A DNA stretch of 64,000 bases from Sceloporus undulatus (lineage: Eukaryota; Chordata; Lepidosauria; Squamata; Phrynosomatidae), in assembly GCF_019175285.1 (NCBI RefSeq), contig NC_056528.1, positions 20,085,657 through 20,149,656 of the forward strand, read 5' to 3'. The translations under genes and the position numbers were made by a program. Below the pieces are notes generated by a model. That model was not told the DNA's origin and ran no database searches. It saw only the letters and a program-made list of their open reading frames with translations. Shown in pieces: positions 55,152 through 64,000 of this stretch; position 1 is the stretch's first letter, and the number at the start of each line of letters is the position of its first letter.

Positions 55152-55320
55152 GACCAAAGTGGTATAATGGTTTGGGCATTGGACTAGAACACTGGGAGAC
55201 CAAGGTTCGAATCCCAGCTCAGCGATGAAAACCCACTGAGTGACCTCTCTCAGTCTCAGAGGATGGCCATGGCAAACCGCCTCTGAAAAAACCTGCCAAG
55301 AAAACTCCATGATAGGTTCT
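55152..55320 (+). repeat. Sauria SINE, sense
   Basis: gtggtataatggtttgggca, ggttcgaatcccagctcagc, ccaagaaaactccatgatag. The tail is cut. Confidence 0.83.
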
Positions 55321-55611
55321 GGAGGCGATGGGACAGGTCCTAGGTGTGTACTTTTAAAAATATGTGGATTATAAGAGAATGAGAGAGAGAGAAAATGAAA
55401 TTGAGCTCTTCCATCCTATTTCTCTTGCTATGGAGGGTTCTTTAACCTTTCCTTTGAAGTACCTTGGACAGAATCTGCCTGAAACAATGGCGTTTCGCAT
55501 TGCAAGGTAAGCCAACACCAGCTTTTCTCTGGAAATGGATAGTGTCAGGCAAACCGAGATGCAAAACTGCAAGGGACCTTCCTCCTGCTGTTTGTGAACT
55601 TTCATGAAAAG

Positions 55612-55855
55612 GCAGCCTGGTCTGAGTGTTAGACTACGACACTAAGGATCAGGGTTCGAACCCTGGCTCATGCTACCAAAACCCACTAGGTGACCTTGGT
55701 TGAGCCACACTCTCTCAGCTTCAGAGGATGGCAATGGGCAAACCCCTCTGAGGAAAAACCACTACTCCATGCTGGCTCTCTTACAATCCCCTCTGAGCAA
55801 ATCTTGCCAAGAAAACTCTGCAATAGGTTTGCCTTAGGGTCACCATGTCAAAAAT
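55612..55855 (+). repeat. Sauria SINE, sense
   Basis: cctggtctgagtgttagact, ggttcgaaccctggctcatg, then a partly duplicated tail ending ttagggtcaccatgtc. Confidence 0.8.
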
Positions 55856-55921
55856 GACCCCAGGTGCAGAACAAAGCAGGATGGCTGGCACCCTGGATAG
55901 CTTCCCAAACTAGATCTCCCC

Positions 55922-55927
<6 letters not shown>

Positions 55928-55963
<36 letters not shown>

Positions 55964-55964
55964 C
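55928..55964. repeat. (TTTC)n microsatellite
   Basis: Nine or so TTTC units. Confidence 0.93.
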
Positions 55965-56028
55965 TTTTTCCCCCTTCCCCCTTTCTCATGCATCCCCAGT
56001 TTAAAAGCATAAGGGCACCTACCATGAC

Positions 56029-56240
56029 GGCTTCATCTACACTACAGAATTAATGCAGTTTGATTCCACTTCAACTGCCGTGGCTCAGTGCTATGGAATC
56101 CTGGGATCTGCAGTTTCATCAGATATTTTGCTTCTCTGCCAGAGCGCTCTGGTGCCACAAGAAACTACGAATCTCACAATCCCACTGAATGGAGGCATGG
56201 CAGTAAAAGTGGTGTCAAACTGCATTATTTCTGCAGTGCG
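56029..56240. repeat. MITE family A copy
   Basis: ggcttcatctacactacag to ttatttctgcagtgcg, with ctgggatctgcagtttcatc inside. Confidence 0.75.
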
Positions 56241-56905
56241 ACAGCCGCAGATGCCAGCCTGACAGAATGAATTTTCCTTTCAGCAGCCAGCTCTGCTGAC
56301 CTTCTTGTTTGAACATCTCAGAGTTGAGGAAATATGGGGCGGTGTGGTTCCAATCAGCGGGGGATCTTAAGTTTCAGGCAAAAAAGCAACAGCTTGCAGT
56401 TTAACAGTCCTTGCTTGTAATTGCTTCCTCATTTTGTTTTGACAGGGGAGGCCTGGTTGCCCTCAAAACAGAACCTAGGCAATGCGGATGTGGAGTTGGA
56501 GGTGACCTAAGGCTATTGGGTGAAGCGAGAAGAGGAGGACAACGGGACATCAAGAGGACCTTCAGGGAGGGCTGTTCCTTCTACACTTCTCCCACAGTAC
56601 AAGGAAATGGCAGCTTTTAAGAGATTCTGTCATAACTCACCCACTACAATCTAAGAAGTTGGACTGTGAGGAGTTTCTGGCTCCAGACGACTCCCTCCTT
56701 GAATCTGAGGAGTTGATGGTCTTCACCAGGACCTGACAGATGTTGAAGAGACAACACACACACACCACTCCTTGAAATCTTGCAAATAAAAAAAGGAGAA
56801 ACTTTGTAGGAACCATCTACTAAATAGAAGACACTGACTTATCAAGCACCTGGCAGCCAGAGGCAGCCACCTATAAATCTAGCAGTTGCTGAAAGTCCTC
56901 CTTGT
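56241..56905. other. Intergenic, no feature
   Basis: No repeat or exon that I can support. Confidence 0.4.
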
Positions 56906-56907
56906 TC

Positions 56908-57122
56908 ATGGAACAGTAGAATCCTAGAGATCCTCCTCCTGGAAGAAGGCTATCCAGTCCAACCTCCTTCTGCCGTCCAGAAAAACACAATCAAAATACT
57001 CCTGACAGATGGCCATCCAGTCTCTGTTTAAAAGCCTCCAAAGAAGGAGACTCCACCACCCTCCGAGGCAGCATCAGGAAGTTCTTCCTAATGTTTAGGT
57101 GGAATCTCTTTTCCTTCAACCG
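56908..57122 (-). repeat. CR1 3' end, antisense
   Basis: gatggccatccagtctctgt, gttcttcctaatgtttaggt and ggaatctcttttccttc. The element's own 3' tip is diverged. Confidence 0.75.
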
Positions 57123-57438
57123 TTTAGTCTGGTCAAGCTCTTGGTAATGCTGTGTTTCCTTGACCCCTGGACTGGCTACATTTAATAGCCCTTTGTCTCA
57201 TCCCCCCTTTGGCTTTGAGTGATGACCTCTGAACCATCTGAGATCTTGCCCCTGAGACTCCCTCCATCTTCTTGGATGGCCTCTGTGTGACTTGGACTGG
57301 ATTGCCTGCAGCAGCTTTCCTTAAAAGAATCTGTCCCTTTGGACACTTACTGCCCATAGACATAGGAGAGAATTAAATATCCAATGCACACTAGCCATTG
57401 CACAGAGCGCACCATTCCAATAAAAACGGAGAAGTCTA

Positions 57439-57810
57439 ACAAAGGAGGAATATAAACATATACATACCTTTCCAGGCAACATTCTTGCCCTGAGATTCTT
57501 CTCCCCTTTCCAATCTCTGAGATCTGGGAGCCATAACTGACGCTCCTTTGTATTTTACGATGGGCAATGCCATATGTTCCCCCTTGGTGGAAATCTGGGA
57601 TGTGACCAGCAAGCTGGCAGCCCCTGAATCTTTGGTGCTCTCTAGCTTCTCCAAGACCCAACCGTACCATTCCCAAACTGCCTCCAATGTGACCCATCTT
57701 CCTTCATTCTCAGGAGCTAATATCCATGCTGAAGAGGAGGGCTCGGTGGCAGTGTCATTCCAGGATGTCAGCTCCAGTTCAGTGGTGGCTACGACAAGCC
57801 ATTTGTCCAG
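57439..57810 (-). other. Unidentified 124-codon open frame with a splice-like end
   Basis: Open from 57810 down to 57439 on the minus strand, with no stop. It reads LDKWLVVATTELELTSWND, later WVTLEAVWEWYGWVLEKLES and KYKGASVMAPRSQRLERGEE. A good donor (AAAG|gtatgta) lies at 57468/57467 and a pyrimidine-rich acceptor-like site (ccctcctcttcag) near 57738. I do not recognise the protein. It may be chance, an exon or an old element. Confidence 0.2.
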
Positions 57811-58254
57811 CTAGAGTCCAGGATCTGATATGTATCAGCATTTCCCGTGAGTAGGATTGGCTTCATCTTGGATGCCAAATGTGCTGCAGTGCTGGAGAGC
57901 TTTATAACATTGGTTGAGATTCTGCATGGGGCATGTACTTATGGAGTTCCATCTTCTGATCCAAACTCCCTATAACTCACCTTAAAAGCCAGGCAGCTTT
58001 GCTAATCGAATTACCGCTGTGCTGGCAAGCAGGGTGCAGAAAGATGACATTTTTAGCCTTTTCCTGCCAGTGAGGCATGGTGCAACTCCTTCAGCACCTT
58101 GCTTGCCAGCCCTGCAGATGTTCCTTGCTTGGTATGGCTGCTTGAATTTTAAGGTGGGTTTTAGGGGCATTTGCAATGGTGACAATGGTGCCACGATAGC
58201 AAGGGTGAATGTGAAACTGTACAACTGTCTAACAGTCATTCTTTGTAATTGTCC
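57811..58254. other. Intergenic, no feature
   Basis: Nothing recognised. Confidence 0.4.
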
Positions 58255-58672
58255 AGCGCATGTCCAGAGGAGGCGACCAGGATGGTCAAATGTCTGGAAA
58301 CCAAGCTTTATGGGGATGAGTTAGTGAGCTGGAGGTGTTTAGCTTGGCAAAGAGAAAACCGAGAGGTGACACGATAGCCATCTTAAATATGTGAAGGAAT
58401 GTCATGTAGAAGCTGGAGCAAACTTGTTTTCTGTTCTTCCAGAGACCAGAACATGAACCAAAGAATTCAAATGACAAGAAAATAGATTCCACCTAAACAT
58501 TAGGAAGAACCTTTTTACTGTAAGAGCTGTTCGATAGTGGAATAGATTGCCCCAGAGGGTGGTGGGCTCCGCATCTTTGGAAGTCTTTAAACAGAGGTTG
58601 GATGGCCATCTGTCGGAAGTGCTTTAGTTGGGTATTCCCTTGAGATCTCTTCCAGATATAAAATACTCTATG
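58255..58672 (+). repeat. CR1 LINE, sense
   Basis: catgtccagaggaggcgacc, gttttctgttcttccagaga, ctaaacattaggaagaacct and gaggttggatggccatctgt. Confidence 0.83.
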
Positions 58673-58675
58673 AGA

Positions 58676-58800
58676 TGATACAGCAGATGGCATGTAGCAG
58701 AGAAACATTCCAGTCCTTTTGCTGATGGGTTCCAATTTCCGTTCACAAACAATGATAGAACTGGGCCCTCAGATGAATTCTACCCAGGCTATACCCTGAT
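58676..58800. repeat. Unclassified repeat, partner of 28118-28245
   Basis: acagcagatggcatgtagca, aacattccagtccttttgct and atgatagaactgggccctc. Confidence 0.5.
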
Positions 58801-59050
58801 AGGTGATCAAGTTCAATCCCTGTCACTGGCCAAATGGGGCCCAGACTGGGGTGACTGGAGGATATCAAAGCAAACAAGGAAAATCAAAGTGTGCAAGTGT
58901 GGCATATCTCTCCCTCCCCAATAGTTATTAGGACTGTACAAACAGGTTAGTGACAGAGGAAAAGTCACTCCTAGTCCTCCATCTGTTTGCAGCCTTACTA
59001 CCATACTGCAGCCTCAAACTGCAAAGTGAATGCAAAACATATCAGAGTGA

Positions 59051-59275
59051 GGTTGCATCCAGACTAAAGAAATATCCAGTTTGACACCATTTTAAATGCC
59101 ATGGCCCAATGCTATTAAATCCTGGGAACTGTAATTTTGTCAGATAGCTAACCTTTTCTGTCAGAGTGCTCTGGTGTCACAACAAACTACAGTTCTCAGA
59201 AGTCCATAACATTGAGCCGAGGCAGTTAAAGCAGTGTCAAATTGGATTATTTCTGCTGCATGGATTGATGCAGCC
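59051..59275. repeat. MITE family A copy
   Basis: ggttgcatccagactaaag to attgatgcagcc, with gtcagagtgctctggtgtca in the centre. Confidence 0.75.
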
Positions 59276-59555
59276 AGGTCACAGATACAAATGCACTCTT
59301 TCATGCTACTGGGCAGCTCATAGCATTTGACCATAATATTAACAAGGGCTCCAGAATCTATCTGCTTGGTGGCAGCAATGCAATTCGGTAAGCCCCAAGT
59401 AAATTTTCCAAGTTCTGTTTCTCTATATGTTTTGCAGCAGAAAAATGGGAGTTGACGCTATTTGAAACTCATCTTTCTGTCCAGACGGTGGCAGCAGCAT
59501 CAACCGAATTTGGCAGAAGGTCCCAGCAATGGTGACACTTTGCACAACAGTATTG

Positions 59556-59757
59556 TTGTTTGCTGTTCTTATGTGCCTTGACTTGTGGAAATCCTAAGGC
59601 AAACCTATCCTGGAGTACTCTTGGTAAGACTTAATCAGAAGAGGTTTACCTGAAGCTGAGAGAGTGTGACTTGCCCAAAGCCACCCAGTGAGTTTCGTGC
59701 CCCAGCAGGGAATTCAACTTTGGTTTCCAAAGTCATAGTCCAACACTCAAACCAATA
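59556..59757 (-). repeat. Sauria SINE, antisense, diverged
   Basis: tatgtgccttgacttgtgga, gctgagagagtgtgacttgc, ccaacactcaaaccaatac. Confidence 0.75.
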
Positions 59758-59782
59758 CAAAATTTGTTGTATGCCTAAATGC

Positions 59783-59860
59783 CCTGAAGAAGTGGTTCCC
59801 AAACTGTAAACTAGGGCCACAATTGGGGACTCGAGAGTTGCTCAAAGGCGGCACAAAATT
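59783..59860. repeat. hAT (SPIN-like) end fragment
   Basis: agtggttcccaaactgtaaa followed by a single broken interior. Only one end is present. Confidence 0.4.
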
Positions 59861-60036
59861 TGGAACCCTGGTCCTAAACCTTTTCTGTTCTGTAGGGAAG
59901 AGAAAGGCAAGGAGGGCACTTGGAACTTTTGCTTAAAGGGAGGAAGAGGAGGAGAAGAACTCTTTCCTTATAAGATGTTAAAATGTGAATATGCATGAAT
60001 GTGTGAACAAAAATGTCCTGGGTAGCCAATGATTTT

Positions 60037-60263
60037 TTTTAATCCATGGATTCATTCACAGATTTTATCCATCAGTGGATTTCAATCCACGGTTTGAAAA
60101 TATTGTACAAATATATAAATTCCAAAAAGCAAGCCTTGATTTTGCCATTTTGTATAAGTGATACCATCTTACTGTGCCATTGTATATAATGGGACTCGAG
60201 CATCCACAGATTTTGGTATCCACAGGGGTTCCTGGAATCAAACCCCAGCAGATACCAAGGGCC
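60037..60263. repeat. Tigger-like DNA transposon copy
   Basis: aatccatggattcattcaca, attttgccattttgtataag, ctgtgccattgtatataatg, ending gcagataccaagggcc. Its partner fragment is 12458-12534. Confidence 0.72.
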
Positions 60264-60354
60264 TATTTTAATTTCCAGAAACCAAGTGGGAAGGGAGGTG
60301 CGACATCTGGATGTAGATGTAAAGGGGAGTCATAAAGGTAAAAAGATTGAGGGA

Positions 60355-60525
60355 AACTGCCCTAAAGGCACCAGATCCTGTCTGATCTTGGAAGCTAAGC
60401 AAGCAAGGTCAGCTCTGGTTAGTATGGCAATGGATTCCATGTGGTCTATTTCGGAAGAAGGAACTGGCAAAACCAACTCTGGGTATTCCTTGCCTGAGAA
60501 AACCCCATGAAATTCATTTACAATT
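60355..60525 (+). repeat. 5S-Sauria SINE, sense
   Basis: The 5S-derived head tgtctgatcttggaagctaa and ggtcagctctggttagtatg leads into aggaactggcaaaaccaact and ccttgcctgagaaaacccca. The Bov-B-like tail is absent. Confidence 0.82.
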
Positions 60526-60639
60526 ACGGATTTGGAGAGTGATGTACAATCAGATCATGTAGGGGATGCAGTGATCCATTCTCTCTGATTCACAGATGAA
60601 AACTGAGACATGTATCCAAGCAACATCAGAGTGAGGTCA

Positions 60640-60755
60640 AGAGGCTGAGACAGTGTGACGTGGCCAAGGTCAACCCAGTGAGTTTCCATGGCTGAGCGGG
60701 GATTTGAATCCTGTGCTTCAGGTCATGTTCCAACACTCAAACCACTCCGCCTCTC
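60640..60755 (-). repeat. Sauria SINE, antisense, 5' half
   Basis: gaggctgagacagtgtgacg, gagcggggatttgaatcctg, ccaacactcaaaccactc. Confidence 0.75.
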
Positions 60756-61107
60756 TTACAATGCCTTACCTTCCCCTTTTTAAATATCAAGGCAGAGCAG
60801 CATTGTTCTTTTGGTTAATGATACACTAGAGAGCATTGTGCCACATCGGATTACCTTTGGTTTAAAAAATGAAGGGAAGGAAAAACAGCCCCCAGCAACT
60901 GTGGTTAATAAAATGGCAAAAGTCCAACCATCCCAGGGTGGGGAAAATGTGTGGGTAGATTGGCAGAGGATTTGCAACAGGCTGGCATGCATTTCTGGGT
61001 GCTTCTAGCTGAGAATATATATCTATGGCCCAGCCCCTGAGGTTTCTAAGCCAAAACCCGAGACTTGGGGATGGTCCCTGGTGATATCATGAAGCATTAT
61101 GTATCAA

Positions 61108-61265
61108 GTATGAAACCCACTGGTTGGTCTTGGGCAAGTTGCATACTCTCAGCTTCAGGGGAGGGCAACAGCAAACCCCCTCTGAACAAATCTTGCCAAG
61201 AAAATCCTATGATAGCTTTGCCTTAGGGTCGCCACAAGTTGGAAACAACTTGCAGGCACATAATA
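61108..61265 (+). repeat. Sauria SINE, sense, 3' part
   Basis: tgaaacccactggttggtct through gccaagaaaatcctatgata to acttgcaggcacataatag. Confidence 0.78.
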
Positions 61266-61499
61266 GAAGCCAAGGTATCAAGATCCATTAGCCAACCATA
61301 AAGCCACTGTGGTATGGTGGTTTTACCCTCATACCTTCCAACTGTTCTGATCTGGCAAGGAAAGACCTGGTTTAATCCTCTGCTGTCCTACTTTCTCAGC
61401 TGCTTTTAAAATGTTCTGTTTTCTTTTTCTCTCCTCCTCCCACTTTCGCACTTTGCCTTCTGCTTACTTCAGTTCCTGCAAATTGAGTTCAAAGTGCAA

Positions 61500-61700
61500 A
61501 GCAGTTTGCAGTCCATTAGCTCAGCAGTAGAGAAGAGTAGAAGAAGGGAAAGAATCTTGTCCTTCCCACTTGGCTCAGGCAAAAGCAAACTGCTGCAGCT
61601 TCTCTTAGCTTGTGTATTCCTCTGCATCAACAACTTTTGCCATCTTGACCACACTCATCCAAACTGGCTTGTCCACACACATCCCAAATTTCATCTGTGA
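61500..61700. repeat. Unclassified repeat, partner of 21520-21690
   Basis: cttcccacttggctcaggca, aaagcaaactgctgcagctt, tttgccatcttgacc and atttcatctgtgaaat match the UBAC1 intron copy in order. Confidence 0.6.
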
Positions 61701-61743
61701 AATAGATGTGAAAATTTCATCTGTTACAGGTTATGTATCCTCT

Positions 61744-61965
61744 AGAGACCCAGCATGGCATAGTGGTTTGAGTGTTGGGTTATGACTCTGGAGACCAGGG
61801 TTCAATTCCCAGCTCAGCCATGAAACCCAGTGATCTTGGGCAAGTCCCACTGTCTCGGCGTCAGGGGAAGGCAATGGCAAACCATCACTGAACAAATCTT
61901 GCCACGAAAAGTCCATTATAGGTTCTCCTTAGGGTCGCCATAAGTCAGAAATGACTTGAAGGCAT

Positions 61966-61996
<31 letters not shown>
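61744..61996 (+). repeat. Sauria SINE, sense, with (CAA)n tail
   Basis: cagcatggcatagtggtttg, ggttcaattcccagctcagc, gtcgccataagtcagaaatg, then about ten CAA units. Confidence 0.88.
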
Positions 61997-62003
61997 ACTC
62001 ACT

Positions 62004-62212
62004 ATAGAGCCAGCTTGGTGAAGTGGTTTAAGCATTGGAGAATGACTCTGAACTCCAGTGTTCAAATGCCCACTCGGCCATGGAAACCCACTGGGTGACT
62101 TTGGGCAAATTACACTCTCGGATTCCCCCCCCCCCAAGAAAACACAATGGTCGCTTGACCTTAGGGTCACCATAAGTGACAAATCTGACACAAGGCACAC
62201 AACAACAATAAA
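62004..62212 (+). repeat. Sauria SINE, sense
   Basis: gagccagcttggtgaagtgg, ggaaacccactgggtgactt, a C-run near 62127-62138 and a caaggcacacaacaacaata tail. It follows the previous SINE directly. Confidence 0.82.
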
Positions 62213-62344
62213 CAGTTGCTCACAGCTTGTAATTCAAATACGCACGTCCACACAAAACATATTTTCCTGTTTGGAAATTAAGATTGCCACAAGTTTTAAG
62301 TGACTTGTAGACATACAACAACATCACAAAAAATAACTGTAAAG

Positions 62345-62582
62345 ATGGTTGTTGTTGTTGTTATGTGCCTTCAAGTCAACTTTGGTGACCTTAAGGTAGG
62401 CCTATCATGGGGCTTTCTTGGCAAGATTTGTTCAGAGGAGGTATGCCATGGCCTTCCCTTGAGGCTGAGAGAGTGTGACGTGCCCAAGGCCACCCAATGG
62501 TTTTCATGGCTGAGCTGGAAATTGAACCCTTGTCTCCAGAGTCATAGTCCAGTGCTCAAACCACAACACAATGCTGGCTCCA
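62345..62582 (-). repeat. Sauria SINE, antisense, full
   Basis: A ttgttgttgttgtta tail, gtgccttcaagtcaactttg, ccttgaggctgagagagtgt, caacacaatgctggctcc. Confidence 0.86.
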
Positions 62583-63110
62583 CAGTAGAGCTGAGATCAT
62601 GGAATCGGGGTCCTCTGGGTTGAAATCTCATGACCTTTTTGAGTGATAGCGACAATGACACACCATCTGACCCTTTCCCTCTGGATTTCCCAATATCCTC
62701 TGAGTTTAACTGCAATCTTCAAACTTCCCAGTTACATCAGAGTTTAGCTGCGGTCTGGAGAAGAGGAAAACTGGGATTATCCCGGCAGCGTTGTGTTCTT
62801 GTGACCCATCTCTCTTGTCATGCAAAGTAATTGGCATTGATTTCAGAGCGTGATCAAGATCCATTAACCTTACAGAAGACTTGCTCTTGGTGGAGATGCC
62901 AACGGCAAGAGCCGCTTCACAGATGTGGATCAATGTGGCAGCTTGAATTTCTGGTCTCTTGTTTGGGGATGTGGCGATAGGGACCGTCATGCTCAGCTCC
63001 TGAATTTCAAATATGTATCACCACGCCACTGAGAACCGATAAGGGATAAAGCAAAGGTGTAATTAAAAAGATAAGAGCTAAAGCTCAGCTGGGGATGATA
63101 GAAGCATGCC
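62583..63110. other. Unique block between SINEs
   Basis: About 500 bp without known repeats. The minus strand has a 94-codon frame (62706-62990) with no recognised match. Possibly conserved noncoding. Confidence 0.3.
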
Positions 63111-63174
63111 TTCAAGAAACATAGCTAGGGGAAAGTTGAGATGGTTGTCATCATTCCAGGAACTAACCCCAGAT

Positions 63175-63330
63175 TTGTTGTTGTTGTGTGTCTTCAAGTC
63201 ATATAGCCAACTTATGGCAACCTTAAGGCATAGGGCTTTCTTGGCAAGATTGGTTCAGAGGGGGTTCGCCATTGCCTACCCCTGAGGCTGAGAGTGTGTG
63301 ACTTGCTCATGGTCACCCAGTGGGTTTCAT
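63175..63330 (-). repeat. Sauria SINE, antisense, 3' part
   Basis: gttgttgttgtgtgtcttca, ccattgcctacccctgaggc, gtcacccagtgggtttcatg. Confidence 0.8.
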
Positions 63331-63434
63331 GGTCAAGCAGAGAATCAATGTGCGATAAAAAGTAGTCCCACTATGCTCATCCCACTGCTTCTGATTGGCT
63401 GTTGGGGAAGATCATGGGACAACTTCCCATATTT

Positions 63435-63950
63435 AAATGAGAGGTGCCAGCAAAGTCCTTCAGTTCTGTTCCAGGCTGATGAGTGGAAAGAGCTTGTCTT
63501 CTGCTGTTCCAGAGATTAGGACATGGAGCAATGGATTCAAACTCCGGAAAAAGAGATTCCACCTCAACATTAGGAAGAACCTCCTGATGGTAAGAGCTGT
63601 TCCACAATGGAATACGTTGTTTCCTCGGAGGGTGGTGGAATCTCTTTCTTGATGTCGTTGTGTGCCTTCAAGTTGTTTCTGACTTATGTTAACCCTAAAG
63701 TGAACCTATCATGGGGTTTCTTGGCACGTTTCTTCAGAGGAGGTTTGCCATTGCTATCCTCTGAGGTTGAGAGAGTGTGACTTGGCCAAGACCATCCAGT
63801 GGGTTTCTGTGGCTGAGTGAGGATTTGAACCCTGGTCTTCAGAGTCATAGTTCAGTGCTCAAACCACTACACTGTGCTGGTTCTTTCATAGGAGTTTATC
63901 ACACAGGATGGTCTTTGAGTCTCTTCCAACTCTATAATTCTGAGAGTTTT
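63435..63950 (+). repeat. CR1 LINE, sense, split by a SINE
   Basis: The left part encodes [20 protein letters not shown] of the CR1 RT C-terminus. The right part (63885-63950) is the terminal tgagtctcttccaactctat. The SINE at 63651-63881 lies between them. Confidence 0.83.
63651..63881 (-). repeat. Sauria SINE, antisense, inside CR1
   Basis: gtgtgccttcaagttgtttc to ccactacactgtgctgg, with an imperfect short flank repeat (tctttctt / tctttcat). Confidence 0.85.
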
Positions 63951-64000
63951 GGATTAGGAAAGGCGTCTTTGCAGTATCCCTATTTTTGGCTGCAGTGTGG

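Noticed and set aside
60355-60460. 5S rRNA gene
   Set aside because: Only part of 5S is present, it is diverged, and it is fused to a SINE body, so it is a 5S-Sauria SINE and not a functional gene.
61744-61830. tRNA gene (A-box and B-box present)
   Set aside because: The same head recurs many times, always followed by the SINE body. The cloverleaf is not intact.

Overview
This is vertebrate nuclear DNA with intron-rich genes, almost certainly from a squamate reptile (an iguanian-type lizard is my guess). The best clue is the repeat set: tRNA-headed SINEs with a Bov-B-like tail (Sauria type), 5S-rRNA-headed SINEs with the same tail (5S-Sauria type), many 5'-truncated CR1 LINEs, hAT elements with 8-bp target duplications and several foldback MITE families.

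Layout. 1-370 is the coding end of a NACC gene, most likely NACC2 (+). 371-20160 is its 3' UTR plus intergenic DNA: unique blocks alternate with MITEs, SINEs and CR1/RTE pieces. 20382-33098 is UBAC1 (+), ten exons and 408 codons before the stop. Only 1.2 kb later TOR1A (+, 34285-38846, five exons, 347 aa) begins. TOR1B (-, 50711-46774, five exons, 332 aa) faces it tail to tail. 50850-64000 holds no gene I recognise and is mostly repeats, many of them nested.

The genes. NACC2 is a nuclear BTB/BEN co-repressor. UBAC1 (KPC2) is the UBL/UBA partner of the RNF123 ubiquitin ligase. TOR1A and TOR1B are AAA+ ATPases of the ER lumen and nuclear envelope. The torsins are an inverted duplicate pair with identical internal exon lengths (266, 176 and 128 nt). 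NACC2-UBAC1 order and orientation match human 9q34.3, and the convergent torsin pair matches human 9q34.11, but here the two blocks are adjacent.

Most notable structures: four perfect CRE palindromes (TGACGTCA) at the start of TOR1A intron 1; a 1.1-kb minisatellite in TOR1B intron 1 that runs up to the exon 1 splice donor; ZNF143-like motifs at the UBAC1 and TOR1B promoters that resemble the minisatellite unit and the cores of several MITEs; an antisense CR1 ending about 22 bp before TOR1A exon 3; and datable transposon-in-transposon nests. I found no CRISPR, operon-like or otherwise clearly new gene system. All exon models come from reading frame, splice signals and remembered protein families; no alignment was run.
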